Assembly: GCA_036013505.1 (NCBI GenBank)
Contig: CP107851.1
Span: 124,001 to 188,000, forward strand
Length of the DNA stretch: 64,000 nt
From: Streptomyces sp. NBC_00510
Lineage (GTDB): Bacteria; Actinomycetota; Actinomycetes; Streptomycetales; Streptomycetaceae
Direction of reading: 5' to 3'
Every line of letters starts with the position of its first letter. The first letter of the stretch is position 1. Both the position numbers and the translations under genes were made by a program. Below, in pieces: positions 1 through 8,578 of the stretch. The notes beneath the pieces were generated by a model that was not told the DNA's origin, ran no database searches, and saw only the letters and a program-made list of their open reading frames with translations.

Positions 1-926
1 GTTCAGGGCCAGCTGTAGACGGCGGGCGCATTCGAGCAGGCCCACTCCCTGGTCGAGCAGGTCATGAATCTGGTGCCAGCGTTCCAGGGTGGTTCGGGCC
101 CGTGGCCCGTCATAGATGGGTGCGTCCAGTACGGTGGCCCAGCAGCTGCTGTGCGCCTTCACCTCGCTGGGGGCGGCCTCGCAACAGGTTGTGCCACAGA
201 TGCCACCTGTCGGCGACCTGCACCGCGTCGGGCAGGGCGCGGCGGATGGCCTCGGCATACGTCGCGGAGCCGTCGCGACACACGACTTCGACGTCCGGGT
301 GCTCGCGCAGCCACGCTTCCAGCGTGCTGGCCGTGCGGTCAGGCAGAACGTCGATCCGCTCATGCGTCTCGGCGTCGATCACCACGGTGGCATTGCGATG
401 ACGCCGGCGCAGGGCGAAATCCTCGACGCCGATCACACGAGGCGTCCGCCCGGTGGGCAACGGGATACGCAGCAGGGTGCGCAGGGCGGTGTGACGGGAC
501 AGGCCCACCGCGAGTATCGCCAGCAAACGTGATCCCGCTCGGCCCGCTGACTCTTTGACCACGGCCTTGACCTGCCTGGTCAGACGGGCCGTGCGTCGCT
601 GGTCGCTCCAGCACCCCGGGCACCTGTTCACGAAAGGTGTGGCGGCAGCCTCGCGTGGGGCACACCAGACGCCGAACCCGCACACGGACCACCACCCGTC
701 GCCCGTCGACCGGAACGTCGGCGACCGTCCGCCAGTAATAGCCGTGCACCCGACCCGACGAGGCCCCGCACACCTGGCAGACCGCGGTGTCCAACGGCGT
801 CCGGGCCCGCACCACAATCCGCTCACCCTCGTCGGCCACATCCTCCATGACCAGCGGAGGCAGACCCGAAAACACCATCTGCACAAGCTCGTTGACATCC
901 ATCACATGAAAATCAACGACCCTCAC
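1..926 (-). pseudogene. ISL3-family transposase, two frameshifts, 3' end outside window
   Basis: This is the DDE transposase of an ISL3-type element. The first frame (926 to about 605) encodes an N-terminal zinc-finger-like region with CQVCG and CPTRGC pairs. The reading then jumps near 601-606, where the expected ERYQRRTARLT has lost about two bases, into a frame holding the catalytic-core segment (GVEDFALRRRH, then VADRWHLWHNL). A second shift near 170 moves it to a frame ending WHQIHDLLDQGVGLLECARR, typical of the C-terminal part of the family. With two frameshifts it should be inactive. Its downstream neighbour on the right is the GntR-type regulator gene, transcribed the same way. Confidence 0.8.
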
Positions 927-960
927 AACTCTCCGTCACCACCGAATGTGAGACAGAGCC
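1..960 (-). mobile_element. Decayed ISL3-family insertion sequence, cut by the window edge
   Basis: The element reads leftward. Its right end is placed at about 960, where the minus strand begins GGCTCTGTCTCACATTCGG, a sequence of the kind found at ISL3-type termini. Inside is one transposase reading frame broken twice. The left end lies outside the window, so length and target duplication cannot be judged. Confidence 0.7.
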
Positions 961-990
961 GTTCTTTGTACAGTCCCCCGGCAACGGCGG

Positions 991-2424
991 TCAGACGAGA
1001 GGCAGGCCAGTGATCGCGCCGATCATCTCGGCGGCGCGGGTACTCGCGTCACTGGGGCGCAGCCGTCCGGCGAGGACAGCCTCGAGCATCGCGTGGAGCT
1101 GTGCGGAGACGCGAGCGTAAGGGGGTGTGGACGGACGCACAACGGCGTGCTCGAGTATGGCCCCCGTTACTTTGAGGAACTGCGACTCACCGGCGGCTTG
1201 GTCGAGCGCGGTACGTCGTGGGGCGATCTGCCAAGTCGACTGGGACATTCGCTCCATGGCTTCGACAGACGTGACGGCGCGGAGCACCCGCCTGGCCAAC
1301 TGCGGAGATGATGCCTGCCTGAAGATTCCATAGACCATACCTCCGGCGAGGGCGGCCGAGTTGCCGCGTGGCCCGGCGGGCATGGCGATGAACCCGAAGT
1401 GGTCGAGTACCTCTTCCGTGGTCAGCCCGGACGCCGAACCGAGGGCCGGGGCGTCGTAGCTGCCTCCGAAGGCCAGACAGGCCTTGCCGTGCGCGAGCTG
1501 CTGAATCGGGTGATGACGCTCATAGGTGACCACCTCGGCGGGGATGATGCCCTCGTCCAGAAGCTGCCGTAGGAACGTCAGGCATTCGGTGGTCGCCGCC
1601 GTGTCCAAGGTGACGACGTCGTGGCCGAGGACGGTGGCCCCGTTCGAGGCGAGCAGGGACAGCAGGCAGTACGTCGCTGTCTCCCCCGCGCGGGAGCCGC
1701 CCGGCAGCGTCAACGGGACGGCATGGCCGCGCTCGGCCAGTGCCCGGCCGAGCGCGGCAAGCTCATCCCAGGTCTGCGGTGGTTCGTGTCCGACGGCAAC
1801 AAGATCGTCCCGCCGGTACCACAGCCCGGCGACGTCGGCCTCGGCCTGCACCGCGACGAGCTGGCCATCGAACCGGTTCGCCGACCGGAACGGCTCGACG
1901 AAGTCCTGGTCGTACTCGTTGCGGACCCACTCCGCATCGAGCTCCTCCAAAGTGGTCAGGAAGCCGGAGGATGCGAACTCGTGCACCCACACCGAGTCCA
2001 GGACCGCCAGATCGGGGCCTTGGCCTTCAGCAACGGTTCGCACCAGCGCCTGGCGCAGATCGGACAGACCTACCTGGACGACGTCCAGCGTGATGTCCGG
2101 CGGTGCGGCCTCCCGCAGGAGGGCTTCCCAGCTACCCTCCGGAACTATGACGCGGACCTCGCGGCGAGAGCCGTGCGGCGGCACCCAGTCAGGGTTCACG
2201 AAGGAGCCGTGCCGGCGGCGGCGTAGCACCACCCCTTCTTCGGCCAGCTCCGACAGAGCCCGGTTGACCGGGGTCCGGCTGATGTTGTATAGGGAACACA
2301 GCTCCTGTTCCGTGGGCAGGCGGCCCTCGGGACCGTACACTCCGTCGATGATCCCCTGCAGGAGCAGCGTTTTGAGCTGGACGTATACCGGCAGCCCCTG
2401 ACTCGGATCGATCGCCGGGCACAT
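991..2424 (-). CDS. GntR-type regulator fused to a sugar-binding-protein fold
   Basis: The 477-residue protein is a probable ligand-responsive repressor of the adjacent sugar operon. Residues about 10-77 form a GntR winged helix (LPTEQELCSLYNISRTPVNR, then the wing ending HGSFV). Residues about 85-477 resemble an extracellular solute-binding protein of ABC sugar importers, for example PDLAVLDSVWVHEFASSG and TWDELAALGRALAERG. There is no signal peptide or lipobox, so this fold should act in the cytosol as the effector sensor, replacing the usual UTRA or FCD domain. The ATG at 2424 has a strong AGGAGGA site. The gene lies 151 bp downstream of the glycosidase gene and may be cotranscribed. GntR/solute-binding fusions are known in actinomycetes; the ligand is not apparent. 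Confidence 0.85.
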   Translation of the reverse strand: MCPAIDPSQGLPVYVQLKTLLLQGIIDGVYGPEGRLPTEQELCSLYNISRTPVNRALSELAEEGVVLRRRRHGSFVNPDWVPPHGSRREVRVIVPEGSWEALLREAAPPDITLDVVQVGLSDLRQALVRTVAEGQGPDLAVLDSVWVHEFASSGFLTTLEELDAEWVRNEYDQDFVEPFRSANRFDGQLVAVQAEADVAGLWYRRDDLVAVGHEPPQTWDELAALGRALAERGHAVPLTLPGGSRAGETATYCLLSLLASNGATVLGHDVVTLDTAATTECLTFLRQLLDEGIIPAEVVTYERHHPIQQLAHGKACLAFGGSYDAPALGSASGLTTEEVLDHFGFIAMPAGPRGNSAALAGGMVYGIFRQASSPQLARRVLRAVTSVEAMERMSQSTWQIAPRRTALDQAAGESQFLKVTGAILEHAVVRPSTPPYARVSAQLHAMLEAVLAGRLRPSDASTRAAEMIGAITGLPLV

Positions 2425-2575
2425 TAACGTCTCCTCCTGTCAGGGTCTTCTCCCCTGCCCGGCCCTCGCAGTGCCCTCATCGACCAGGTGCGGCGCTCGT
2501 GCGCCATCTGCAGGCTCGGATCCGTGCATCGGATCCGGCCGCGGAGAAGGTCTCGGCTTGCGAGTCCGTGCAGGT
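2425..2575. other. Spacer between glycosidase and regulator genes
   Basis: This 151-bp gap holds the ribosome site of the regulator gene (AGGAGGA, 7 bases before its ATG). I see no convincing terminator hairpin, so read-through from the sugar operon is possible. Confidence 0.4.
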
Positions 2576-4453
2576 TCACTTCGGATTGTTTATATCAAGG
2601 TGCAGCAGACCCATCACCGCTGCGGGCCAGGCGAACCAGTGGCGGGCGAGCCAGCCGCCGGTGTCCTCACGGTAGGTCTCGGGCAGCAGGCCGTCCACCT
2701 CGGCTACCAGGTCCAGCCGGTCCAGCACCGCGGTGGCGCGCGCCTCGTCCCCGGTCGCGTGGGCGAAGACCAGTTCCTGAGCGTCACCCAGCGTCCACGT
2801 GCCGGGTGTGTGCGCTGATCCGAGTCCTCCGTACTGTCCGCTGACGTAGCCGGGATTGTGTTCGGAGAGTGCAAAGCGCATGGTGGCGACCCAGTGGTCA
2901 TCGCTCGGGGAGCAGAAGCCCCACTGCGGTGCGAACGCGGTCGGTAGGTCGTTGGCGTCGTGGTAGAGCCGGTACTGCCCGGCGCCATCGCTCTCGTAGG
3001 CCCACTGCTTCCCGAACGGGCCGTCACAAGTGAAATTCCGGTGGATGGCGGCGTGCACCTCATCAGCCACCGGGGCCAGTTGGAGAGCCTCGAGTCCCAG
3101 CTCAGCCGACCAGGGCGCGAGTTGTGCGGCCGTATGCCAGAACAGGATCTGGGAGGATAGAGAGAAGGGGAGTTCGCTCGGGTCGTCCGCCGGGTTCTCG
3201 CTGCCGGCCAACAGCCCGTCCGGTCCCTGCCTGGGCAGGTCGTGCCAGACCTCGGCGACCAGTTTCCCCCATTGCCTCGCTGTATCAGTGTGCCGGTCGT
3301 CCCCGGGGGGTGCGGGCCAGCCACCGGTGACCCTGCGGTAGTCGGCGAGTTCCAGGAGCGGATAGAGCTGCTGGTCGGCTTGGACCGCGAGGTCCTTGGG
3401 CCGGCCGTCCGGCAGATGGCTGCGCATCCACGGATGTCCGGGGGTCCTCCCTCGGCCCCACAACCAGCGCAGATGCGCGCCGACGACGTCCGTGACGTCC
3501 TGGGTCCGCGGGGCGGCGTGCAGCAGGAGCAGGGCCTGGTAGTACGCGTCGCGGGTCCAGCTCAGGGGCAGCAGTCGGTGGTCGGTGAGGATGGTGCGCT
3601 CGTCGTGGCCGACGTCCAGAGCGGTGCAGCCGAGGATGTACCGTACGGCGCCGTTCGCTATCCGCTCCAGCGCGCCGGGGCTCTCGCCTCGCGTAATCCG
3701 CGGTGCCGTGACCGCGGGGCGCCGCCCGCCTGGCCAGGCGGGCGAGTCCAGGGAGACCGAGACCGTGATCTCCAGGTCTTCCGGCTCGTCCCCGCTCGAC
3801 CGGATCTCCAGGAGGGCGCCTGACTCGGCTGATGTCCAATCACCAGTCGGTGCCTGCACGGATATCCGGGCGGAGCACGAAAGACGGGGCGCGCGAAGCT
3901 CGAGTTCGGCGCCCTGCGCGACCGCTGTGGTGTGCACCTCAAGGGGGGCGGGCGGATTGACCTCGGTGATCTCCGCAAGTGCACACCGGTCGAGCCGTCC
4001 GCCGAACCGCAGCACAGCGTGCACGCCGGGGGCCTCGACCCGCAGGCGGTACTGCTGCACGAATTCCTGCCGGTCCGGCAGCGCCCACGCGGTCGCCGAG
4101 CAGGACCAGCCATTTCCGCGCCGCTGCCAGACGAGCCTGCCGGCGGCGTCCACGCCGGCACGCCGTTCCGACACGCTTTCAGCGGGCAGCTCCAGACGCA
4201 GGAATGCGGAGCTGTCCTCGGTCAACCGGCCGCGGTAACGCCGGACCGCGGGGGCATCCCCACGCCATTCCTCGTCGAAGGGCTGTGCGCCGGACAGCTC
4301 CACGAAGCCGTGAACCGGGTGCGGCGCGCCTACCGACAGCCACGACCCGTCGCCGCCGAAGGACGCGGCAACAAGCCCATTACCCACATCGAGCGGTTTG
4401 CGCAGCTCTGCGGCCACGGTGGTCTCCTCGTGGGCCTTGGTGACCTTAATCAT
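2576..4453 (-). CDS. Cytosolic six-hairpin glycosidase (GH15/GH63/GH125-like)
   Basis: This 625-residue protein is likely an (alpha/alpha)6 glycoside hydrolase acting on the sugar brought in by the upstream importer. The first 260 residues are beta-rich. The helical catalytic domain begins near 265 and carries SWTRDAYY (298-305), a substrate-site motif shared by GH15, GH63 and GH125 relatives, and later PFSLSSQILFWH and GLLPETYREDTGGW, where a catalytic acid is expected. No signal peptide is present, so substrates should be cytosolic oligosaccharides. Its start overlaps the stop of the nitrilase-like gene by 4 bp (4450-4453), implying translational coupling. The exact GH family and linkage are not determinable by eye. 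Confidence 0.7.
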   Translation of the reverse strand: MIKVTKAHEETTVAAELRKPLDVGNGLVAASFGGDGSWLSVGAPHPVHGFVELSGAQPFDEEWRGDAPAVRRYRGRLTEDSSAFLRLELPAESVSERRAGVDAAGRLVWQRRGNGWSCSATAWALPDRQEFVQQYRLRVEAPGVHAVLRFGGRLDRCALAEITEVNPPAPLEVHTTAVAQGAELELRAPRLSCSARISVQAPTGDWTSAESGALLEIRSSGDEPEDLEITVSVSLDSPAWPGGRRPAVTAPRITRGESPGALERIANGAVRYILGCTALDVGHDERTILTDHRLLPLSWTRDAYYQALLLLHAAPRTQDVTDVVGAHLRWLWGRGRTPGHPWMRSHLPDGRPKDLAVQADQQLYPLLELADYRRVTGGWPAPPGDDRHTDTARQWGKLVAEVWHDLPRQGPDGLLAGSENPADDPSELPFSLSSQILFWHTAAQLAPWSAELGLEALQLAPVADEVHAAIHRNFTCDGPFGKQWAYESDGAGQYRLYHDANDLPTAFAPQWGFCSPSDDHWVATMRFALSEHNPGYVSGQYGGLGSAHTPGTWTLGDAQELVFAHATGDEARATAVLDRLDLVAEVDGLLPETYREDTGGWLARHWFAWPAAVMGLLHLDINNPK

Positions 4454-5268
4454 CGGCCCACCACCGGCGAGGTTCCCAGCCGGTGCACCGCATCGGCCTG
4501 GTACAGGTCGGCCAGCCGCATGCCCAGCGCCGGCTCCTGCTGCCGTTCACGATCGATCGCGGACAGGTCGATACTCACCCGCAGCACGCTTTCCTCCGGA
4601 CCGGCCTCGGCCAGAACGGCTCCAGCGGGGTCGACGATCAAGGATCGTCCACTGAAACCGCTGCCGGTGAGGTTGCAGGCGACCACGAAGATCTGGTTGT
4701 CCTGAGCGCGTGCCCTGGTCCGCAGGGTCAGCAGATACTCGTAGCCGATGGGTACCGCCGACGGGATGACCAGGATCTGCGTCCCGGCCAGGGCCAGTGT
4801 CGTGGCGAGCTCGGGAAACGCGTGCTCGAAGCAGATGAGCGGGCCAATCCGGCCGGCGGGGGTGTCGACGGTGACCAGCCCCTCACCCGCCGCAAACCTG
4901 GGCAGCTCATTGGGGTAGAGGTGGGTCTTGCGGAAGGGGTGCACCGTGCCGTCCGGGAGCACCATGGCCGCGGTGTCGTACAGGACGTCGCCGTCCCGCT
5001 CCAGCAAGCCCAGCACGACCGTGGTGCCGAGTTGCGCGGCGACCTCCGCCACAGCGGTCACGGTGGGACCGTCCAGCGGTTCGGCAAGCTCGCGACCCCG
5101 CTCGTCGATCATCGTGAGGTCGTATCCGGTGGTGACCAGCTCGGGCGTCACCACCAGACCGGCGCCGGGAGCGTGCGCGCGAAGTGCTTCCAGGAGTCGC
5201 TCCACATTGCCGGTGACGTCTCCCGGCTTGGCCGCCAGCTGCAGGGCGACGACGTCGAGTGCACTCAT
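4450..5268 (-). CDS. Nitrilase-superfamily carbon-nitrogen hydrolase
   Basis: The 272-residue cytosolic enzyme should hydrolyse an amide (or related C-N bond) through the Glu-Lys-Cys triad of this superfamily. All three are visible: E43 in VVTPELVTTGYD, K114 in HPFRKTHLYP and C146 in IGPLICFEHAFPE. Length is normal for the family. It overlaps the upstream permease by 4 bp (5265-5268) and the downstream glycosidase by 4 bp, so it is built into the sugar operon. The context suggests a substrate with an amide-linked group, such as an N-acylated or amino-sugar conjugate; this is inference. Omega-amidase or carbamoylase activity is equally possible. Confidence 0.85.
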   Translation of the reverse strand: MSALDVVALQLAAKPGDVTGNVERLLEALRAHAPGAGLVVTPELVTTGYDLTMIDERGRELAEPLDGPTVTAVAEVAAQLGTTVVLGLLERDGDVLYDTAAMVLPDGTVHPFRKTHLYPNELPRFAAGEGLVTVDTPAGRIGPLICFEHAFPELATTLALAGTQILVIPSAVPIGYEYLLTLRTRARAQDNQIFVVACNLTGSGFSGRSLIVDPAGAVLAEAGPEESVLRVSIDLSAIDRERQQEPALGMRLADLYQADAVHRLGTSPVVGR

Positions 5269-6098
5269 CCTTTGACTCCTCCCGCGAACAGTCCGCGCAC
5301 GTAGTACCGATTCAGAACAGTGAAGACCAGCAGTGGCGGCAGAATCGCGATGATCGAACCGGCGGAGACCAGGTTCTGCTGGGCCAGGTGGGGGGACTGC
5401 AGGTTTGCCAGGCCCACCGTGAGCGGCTGATGGTCACGGTCGAGCAGGGTGAGGCCGAGCAGCAGGTCATTCCAGACGAACACGAAATCGATGATCGCGA
5501 AGGACACCAGGCCCGGCTTGGCCAGTGGTAGCACCACGTGCCGGAGCTGCTCCATGTGCGACGCGCCGTCCAGGCGGCTGGCCTCCAGCAGCTCCTCGGG
5601 GACGTCGGCGAAGAAACTGGACATCATGAAGACCGCCCAGCCCGCGCCGAACGCGGTGTGCACCAGGATGATCCCCAGATACTGCGCTCCGCCTCCGGCG
5701 AGCCCGAGCGCCCGCAGCCAGGGCAGCAGCGGCACGAGGATGATCTGGAGCGGCACGATCATGGTGGTCAGCAGCAGGAAGTACGCCAAGCGCTTGAGGC
5801 GGAAGTCCATCCTGGCGAACGCGTACGACGCCATCGATCCGAGGACCAGCGACAATGCCACCGAGCCCAGCGTGATGACGAAGCTGCTCACCACGTACTG
5901 GGACAGTCCTTGCTCCCAGGCGCGCTGGTAATTGCCGAACGTCAGGTCGGAAAAGCCGGCACGCCACCAGCCGTCGCGCGTCTGGCTGATCGGTACGACC
6001 GAGATCATCAGCGCAGTCACCACCGGGACCAGCCACACCAGGCTGCCGACGGTCAGGGACCCGTACAGCACCGTGGTGGTCAGTCGTCCCCTTCTCAT
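5265..6098 (-). CDS. ABC sugar importer permease, MalG-like
   Basis: This 277-residue inner-membrane subunit has six predicted membrane segments and the cytosolic EAA loop that docks the ATPase (residues about 169-198, EELLEASRLDGASHMEQL). The frame stays open upstream to 6233, but the ATG at 6098 is preferred because it overlaps the stop of the first permease by 4 bp (6095-6098), the pattern used throughout this operon. It pairs with the permease encoded just upstream. No ATPase gene lies in the operon; as in many Streptomyces sugar importers a shared MsiK-type ATPase elsewhere is expected. The transported sugar is unknown. Confidence 0.9.
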   Translation of the reverse strand: MRRGRLTTTVLYGSLTVGSLVWLVPVVTALMISVVPISQTRDGWWRAGFSDLTFGNYQRAWEQGLSQYVVSSFVITLGSVALSLVLGSMASYAFARMDFRLKRLAYFLLLTTMIVPLQIILVPLLPWLRALGLAGGGAQYLGIILVHTAFGAGWAVFMMSSFFADVPEELLEASRLDGASHMEQLRHVVLPLAKPGLVSFAIIDFVFVWNDLLLGLTLLDRDHQPLTVGLANLQSPHLAQQNLVSAGSIIAILPPLLVFTVLNRYYVRGLFAGGVKG

Positions 6099-7147
6099 CG
6101 GGACTCCTTCCGCGGCAGCATCGATTTCAGATAGGGGAACCCGAGGACCACCAGCGCGGCGGACATCAGCACGGCGACCGCGGCCGCCTGCCCAGCCTGG
6201 GGGGTGGTGAGGTAGGCGAACGCCTCCTGCCACGGAAGCAGACCAAGGACCGTCGAGTCCGTGCCGGGGCCGCCCTGGGTCGTCACATAGACGATGTCGA
6301 ACGTCCGCAGAGCGAAGATCACGCTCACCACGAAGACGATCCGCATGGGCGCCCGCAGGTGAGGCACGATCACGTGGCGCACCATCTGCACCGTCCCGGC
6401 GCCGTCCACCTTGGCGGAGTCGAGGAGCTCACTGGGTAGCGACGAGAGCCCTGCGGTGAACGTCACCACTCCATAGCCGGCGAACGCCCAGACCGCGGCG
6501 ATGATGACGGCGAAGTTGACTAGGTGGATCTGCGTGAAGCCCAGGTTCAGGGTGCCGATGTCGGAGAGCCACTGGCCGGTGCGCAGGTGCAGGGGTCCCC
6601 AGTTCAGCTGCCCGTCCAGGTGCAGCGTGTGCAGGACCGCGTTGAGCACTCCGATGTGCCGGTCGGGGTTGTAGATGAAGGTCCAGATCACGCCCGCCGC
6701 GGCCAGTGAGATGGTCATCGGAAGCACGAAGACGGTACGGAACAGCGCGGACCAGCGCCGCGCGTGCCAGATGGTGATCGCGATCAGCAGGGACACTGCC
6801 GTGACCAACAGCGGAAAGGTGATCAGCCAGAGCAGCGAGTTGAGCGCGGCGTCCCAGAACTCCCGGTCGGTCAGCGCCTGGCGATAGTTGTCCAGCCCGG
6901 CGAAGTTCCAGGTGGAGGTGTCCAGCGGTTTCCATGGCCGCAGCAGACCCCAGGTGAAGAAGCTGCTCAGCACGCTCTGAATGACGGGCCACAGATAGAA
7001 CATCGCGAAGACGGCCATCAGCGGCGTCACGAACCCGTAGCCCGCTCGGCTGCCCTTCCTCGGGCTCCCGGGGCGCCGCCCCCGTCCGCCGCGCTCGGCG
7101 GACGGGGTGCGGCGCACCCGCGTCGATTGCTTGACGGTGGTGCTCAT
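6095..7147 (-). CDS. ABC sugar importer permease, MalF-like
   Basis: The 350-residue membrane protein is the first permease of the importer. A basic, proline-rich N-terminal tail of about 37 residues precedes six membrane segments, beginning VTPLMAVFAMFYLWPVIQS. The EAA loop (SELLDSAKVDGAGTVQM, about residues 243-270) contacts the ATPase. It starts 9 bases after the stop of the binding-protein gene and overlaps the second permease by 4 bp. The large loop between the first segments is normal for MalF-type subunits. Together with the binding protein and the second permease it forms a carbohydrate-uptake-type transporter. Confidence 0.9.
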   Translation of the reverse strand: MSTTVKQSTRVRRTPSAERGGRGRRPGSPRKGSRAGYGFVTPLMAVFAMFYLWPVIQSVLSSFFTWGLLRPWKPLDTSTWNFAGLDNYRQALTDREFWDAALNSLLWLITFPLLVTAVSLLIAITIWHARRWSALFRTVFVLPMTISLAAAGVIWTFIYNPDRHIGVLNAVLHTLHLDGQLNWGPLHLRTGQWLSDIGTLNLGFTQIHLVNFAVIIAAVWAFAGYGVVTFTAGLSSLPSELLDSAKVDGAGTVQMVRHVIVPHLRAPMRIVFVVSVIFALRTFDIVYVTTQGGPGTDSTVLGLLPWQEAFAYLTTPQAGQAAAVAVLMSAALVVLGFPYLKSMLPRKESR

Positions 7148-7156
7148 CGGCGTCTC

Positions 7157-8464
7157 TCAGTGCCCGGACCGGGTGTCGACCTGCTTCATCGTGGCGATGA
7201 AGCTGGTCACGTCGCGGTCGCGGACGAACTGGGCCAGCGCCTGCCGGTACTTGACCTGGATCTCCCCGCCGATCCAGTCGTCGAGGTCGTAGCCGGCCTG
7301 GTCCGAGGCGGACTTAGGCCACAGCGCAGCGGCGTTCCTGTCATTGACGTCGGGGTACGCGCTTGCCGGGACCTTGGCGTTGGGCGCGACGAATCCGCCG
7401 AGCTTGGCCCAGATCGACTGCGCCGGGGCCGAGCCGAGGTACTCCAGCAGTGCCCGGGCGGCGGCCGGATTCTTGGAGTCCTTGGCTCCCACGAAGAGGT
7501 CACCGCTCACGAACTGCGGCGCGGGCGTGTTCCCGTACGGGGGCATGAGGAAGAAGGACAGATCCTTCCCCGGCTGGAGCTTCTTGCCGCACTCCTGCGG
7601 GTCGACCAGGTTGATGAAGGCGCCCTGGTTCTCGAAGAGGTACTTGCCCGCGACCCTCGCGCAGGTGGCGTCGGAGAACGAGCTCGACAGGGCGTCGTCC
7701 GGGAAGTAGGAGCCGATCAGGTCACCGAACACCTTGAAGGACTTGACGATCCGCGGGTCGTCCCAGCCGATCTTGCCTCGGGCGAGGTCGTTGAACGCGG
7801 TTGCGCCCGCCACGCGGAGGATCACCGAGTCGGTCCACTGCGTGAGGGGCCACTGGTCCTTGCCTCCGACCGCGAAGGGCGCCACGCCCGCAGCCTTCGC
7901 CTTGTCGAGGACTGCGGTGAACTCCGGCCACGTCTTCGGCACCGACAGCTTGAGCTTGGCCAGTTGCTTCGGGTCGTACCAGATCAGGGCGTTGACGTTG
8001 CCCTTGAACAGGACGGCGTCGGTATGCCCGTCAGATCCTTGGGCGATGTCCCGCAGCGACGGCGCGTACTCCCCATCCGCGACCCACTTGTCCCAGGTCG
8101 AGTCGAGGTTCATCAGCAGTCCTTGCTGGGAGAACGACCGGACCAGTCCGGGCAGGGCCACGGCAACGTCCGGCGGGGATCCCTGGGCGAACTGCTGGGT
8201 CAATAGGGCCTGGCCCTGGTCGAAGGGAAGAGGTTCGACCTGGACCTTGACCGAGGGGTACTTGGCCTCGAATCCCTTGATGACGGCGGCGAAGGCATCC
8301 CCCTCACTGCCGGTCCAGTTGGTAACGACACGAAGCTTGCCTTCGACCTTTCCGCCGCTCGAAGCAATGCTGGTCGAGCTGCCGCATGCGGCCAATCCGG
8401 CGAGGAGCAGCGCTGTCGCGGCTCCGGTCACGACATGTGCGCGTCTGCCCGTCATGAAGCTCAC
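7157..8464 (-). CDS. Lipoprotein sugar-binding protein of the ABC importer
   Basis: This 435-residue protein captures the substrate outside the membrane and hands it to the permeases. A GTG at 8464 is chosen as start because it follows GGAGG by six bases and gives a compact signal peptide, VSFMTGRRAHVV then a hydrophobic stretch ending in the lipobox LAAC; longer frames reach 8578 but would put about 38 extra residues before it. The mature part is a family 1 solute-binding fold (SPPDVAVALPGLV, PKTWPEFTAVLDKAKAAG, AAARALLEYLGSAPAQ). It is the first gene of the operon, and the 9-bp inverted repeat and possible promoter at 8505-8578 lie upstream. Confidence 0.9.
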   Translation of the reverse strand: MSFMTGRRAHVVTGAATALLLAGLAACGSSTSIASSGGKVEGKLRVVTNWTGSEGDAFAAVIKGFEAKYPSVKVQVEPLPFDQGQALLTQQFAQGSPPDVAVALPGLVRSFSQQGLLMNLDSTWDKWVADGEYAPSLRDIAQGSDGHTDAVLFKGNVNALIWYDPKQLAKLKLSVPKTWPEFTAVLDKAKAAGVAPFAVGGKDQWPLTQWTDSVILRVAGATAFNDLARGKIGWDDPRIVKSFKVFGDLIGSYFPDDALSSSFSDATCARVAGKYLFENQGAFINLVDPQECGKKLQPGKDLSFFLMPPYGNTPAPQFVSGDLFVGAKDSKNPAAARALLEYLGSAPAQSIWAKLGGFVAPNAKVPASAYPDVNDRNAAALWPKSASDQAGYDLDDWIGGEIQVKYRQALAQFVRDRDVTSFIATMKQVDTRSGH

Positions 8465-8504
8465 AGGTTCCCTCCGGGTCTTCTCAGTCATCAGCGGTAA
8501 GCCG

Positions 8505-8578
8505 CCGGAAGCATTTGTCATTGTGGAGTGACGAATGGGGTGCGGCCCAGACTGAAGGAGTGCTTCCGGATCTGTCAA
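8505..8578 (-). promoter_or_regulatory. Possible promoter and operator of the sugar operon
   Basis: On the minus strand a TTGACA hexamer (8578-8573) lies upstream of the binding-protein gene, though no good -10 box follows. A perfect 9-bp inverted repeat, CCGGAAGCA (8505-8513) and TGCTTCCGG (8561-8569), separated by 47 bp, brackets the region where transcription should begin. This is a reasonable binding site for the GntR-type regulator, by inference only. Confidence 0.4.

Noticed and set aside
1526-2401. Long open frame on the plus strand, 291 codons
   Set aside because: It is antisense to the GntR-fusion gene and Arg/Ser-rich, as expected of a shadow frame in GC-rich DNA.
6764-8206. 480-codon plus-strand frame
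   Set aside because: It lies opposite the permease and binding-protein genes, has no family likeness, and its composition is that of reversed coding DNA.
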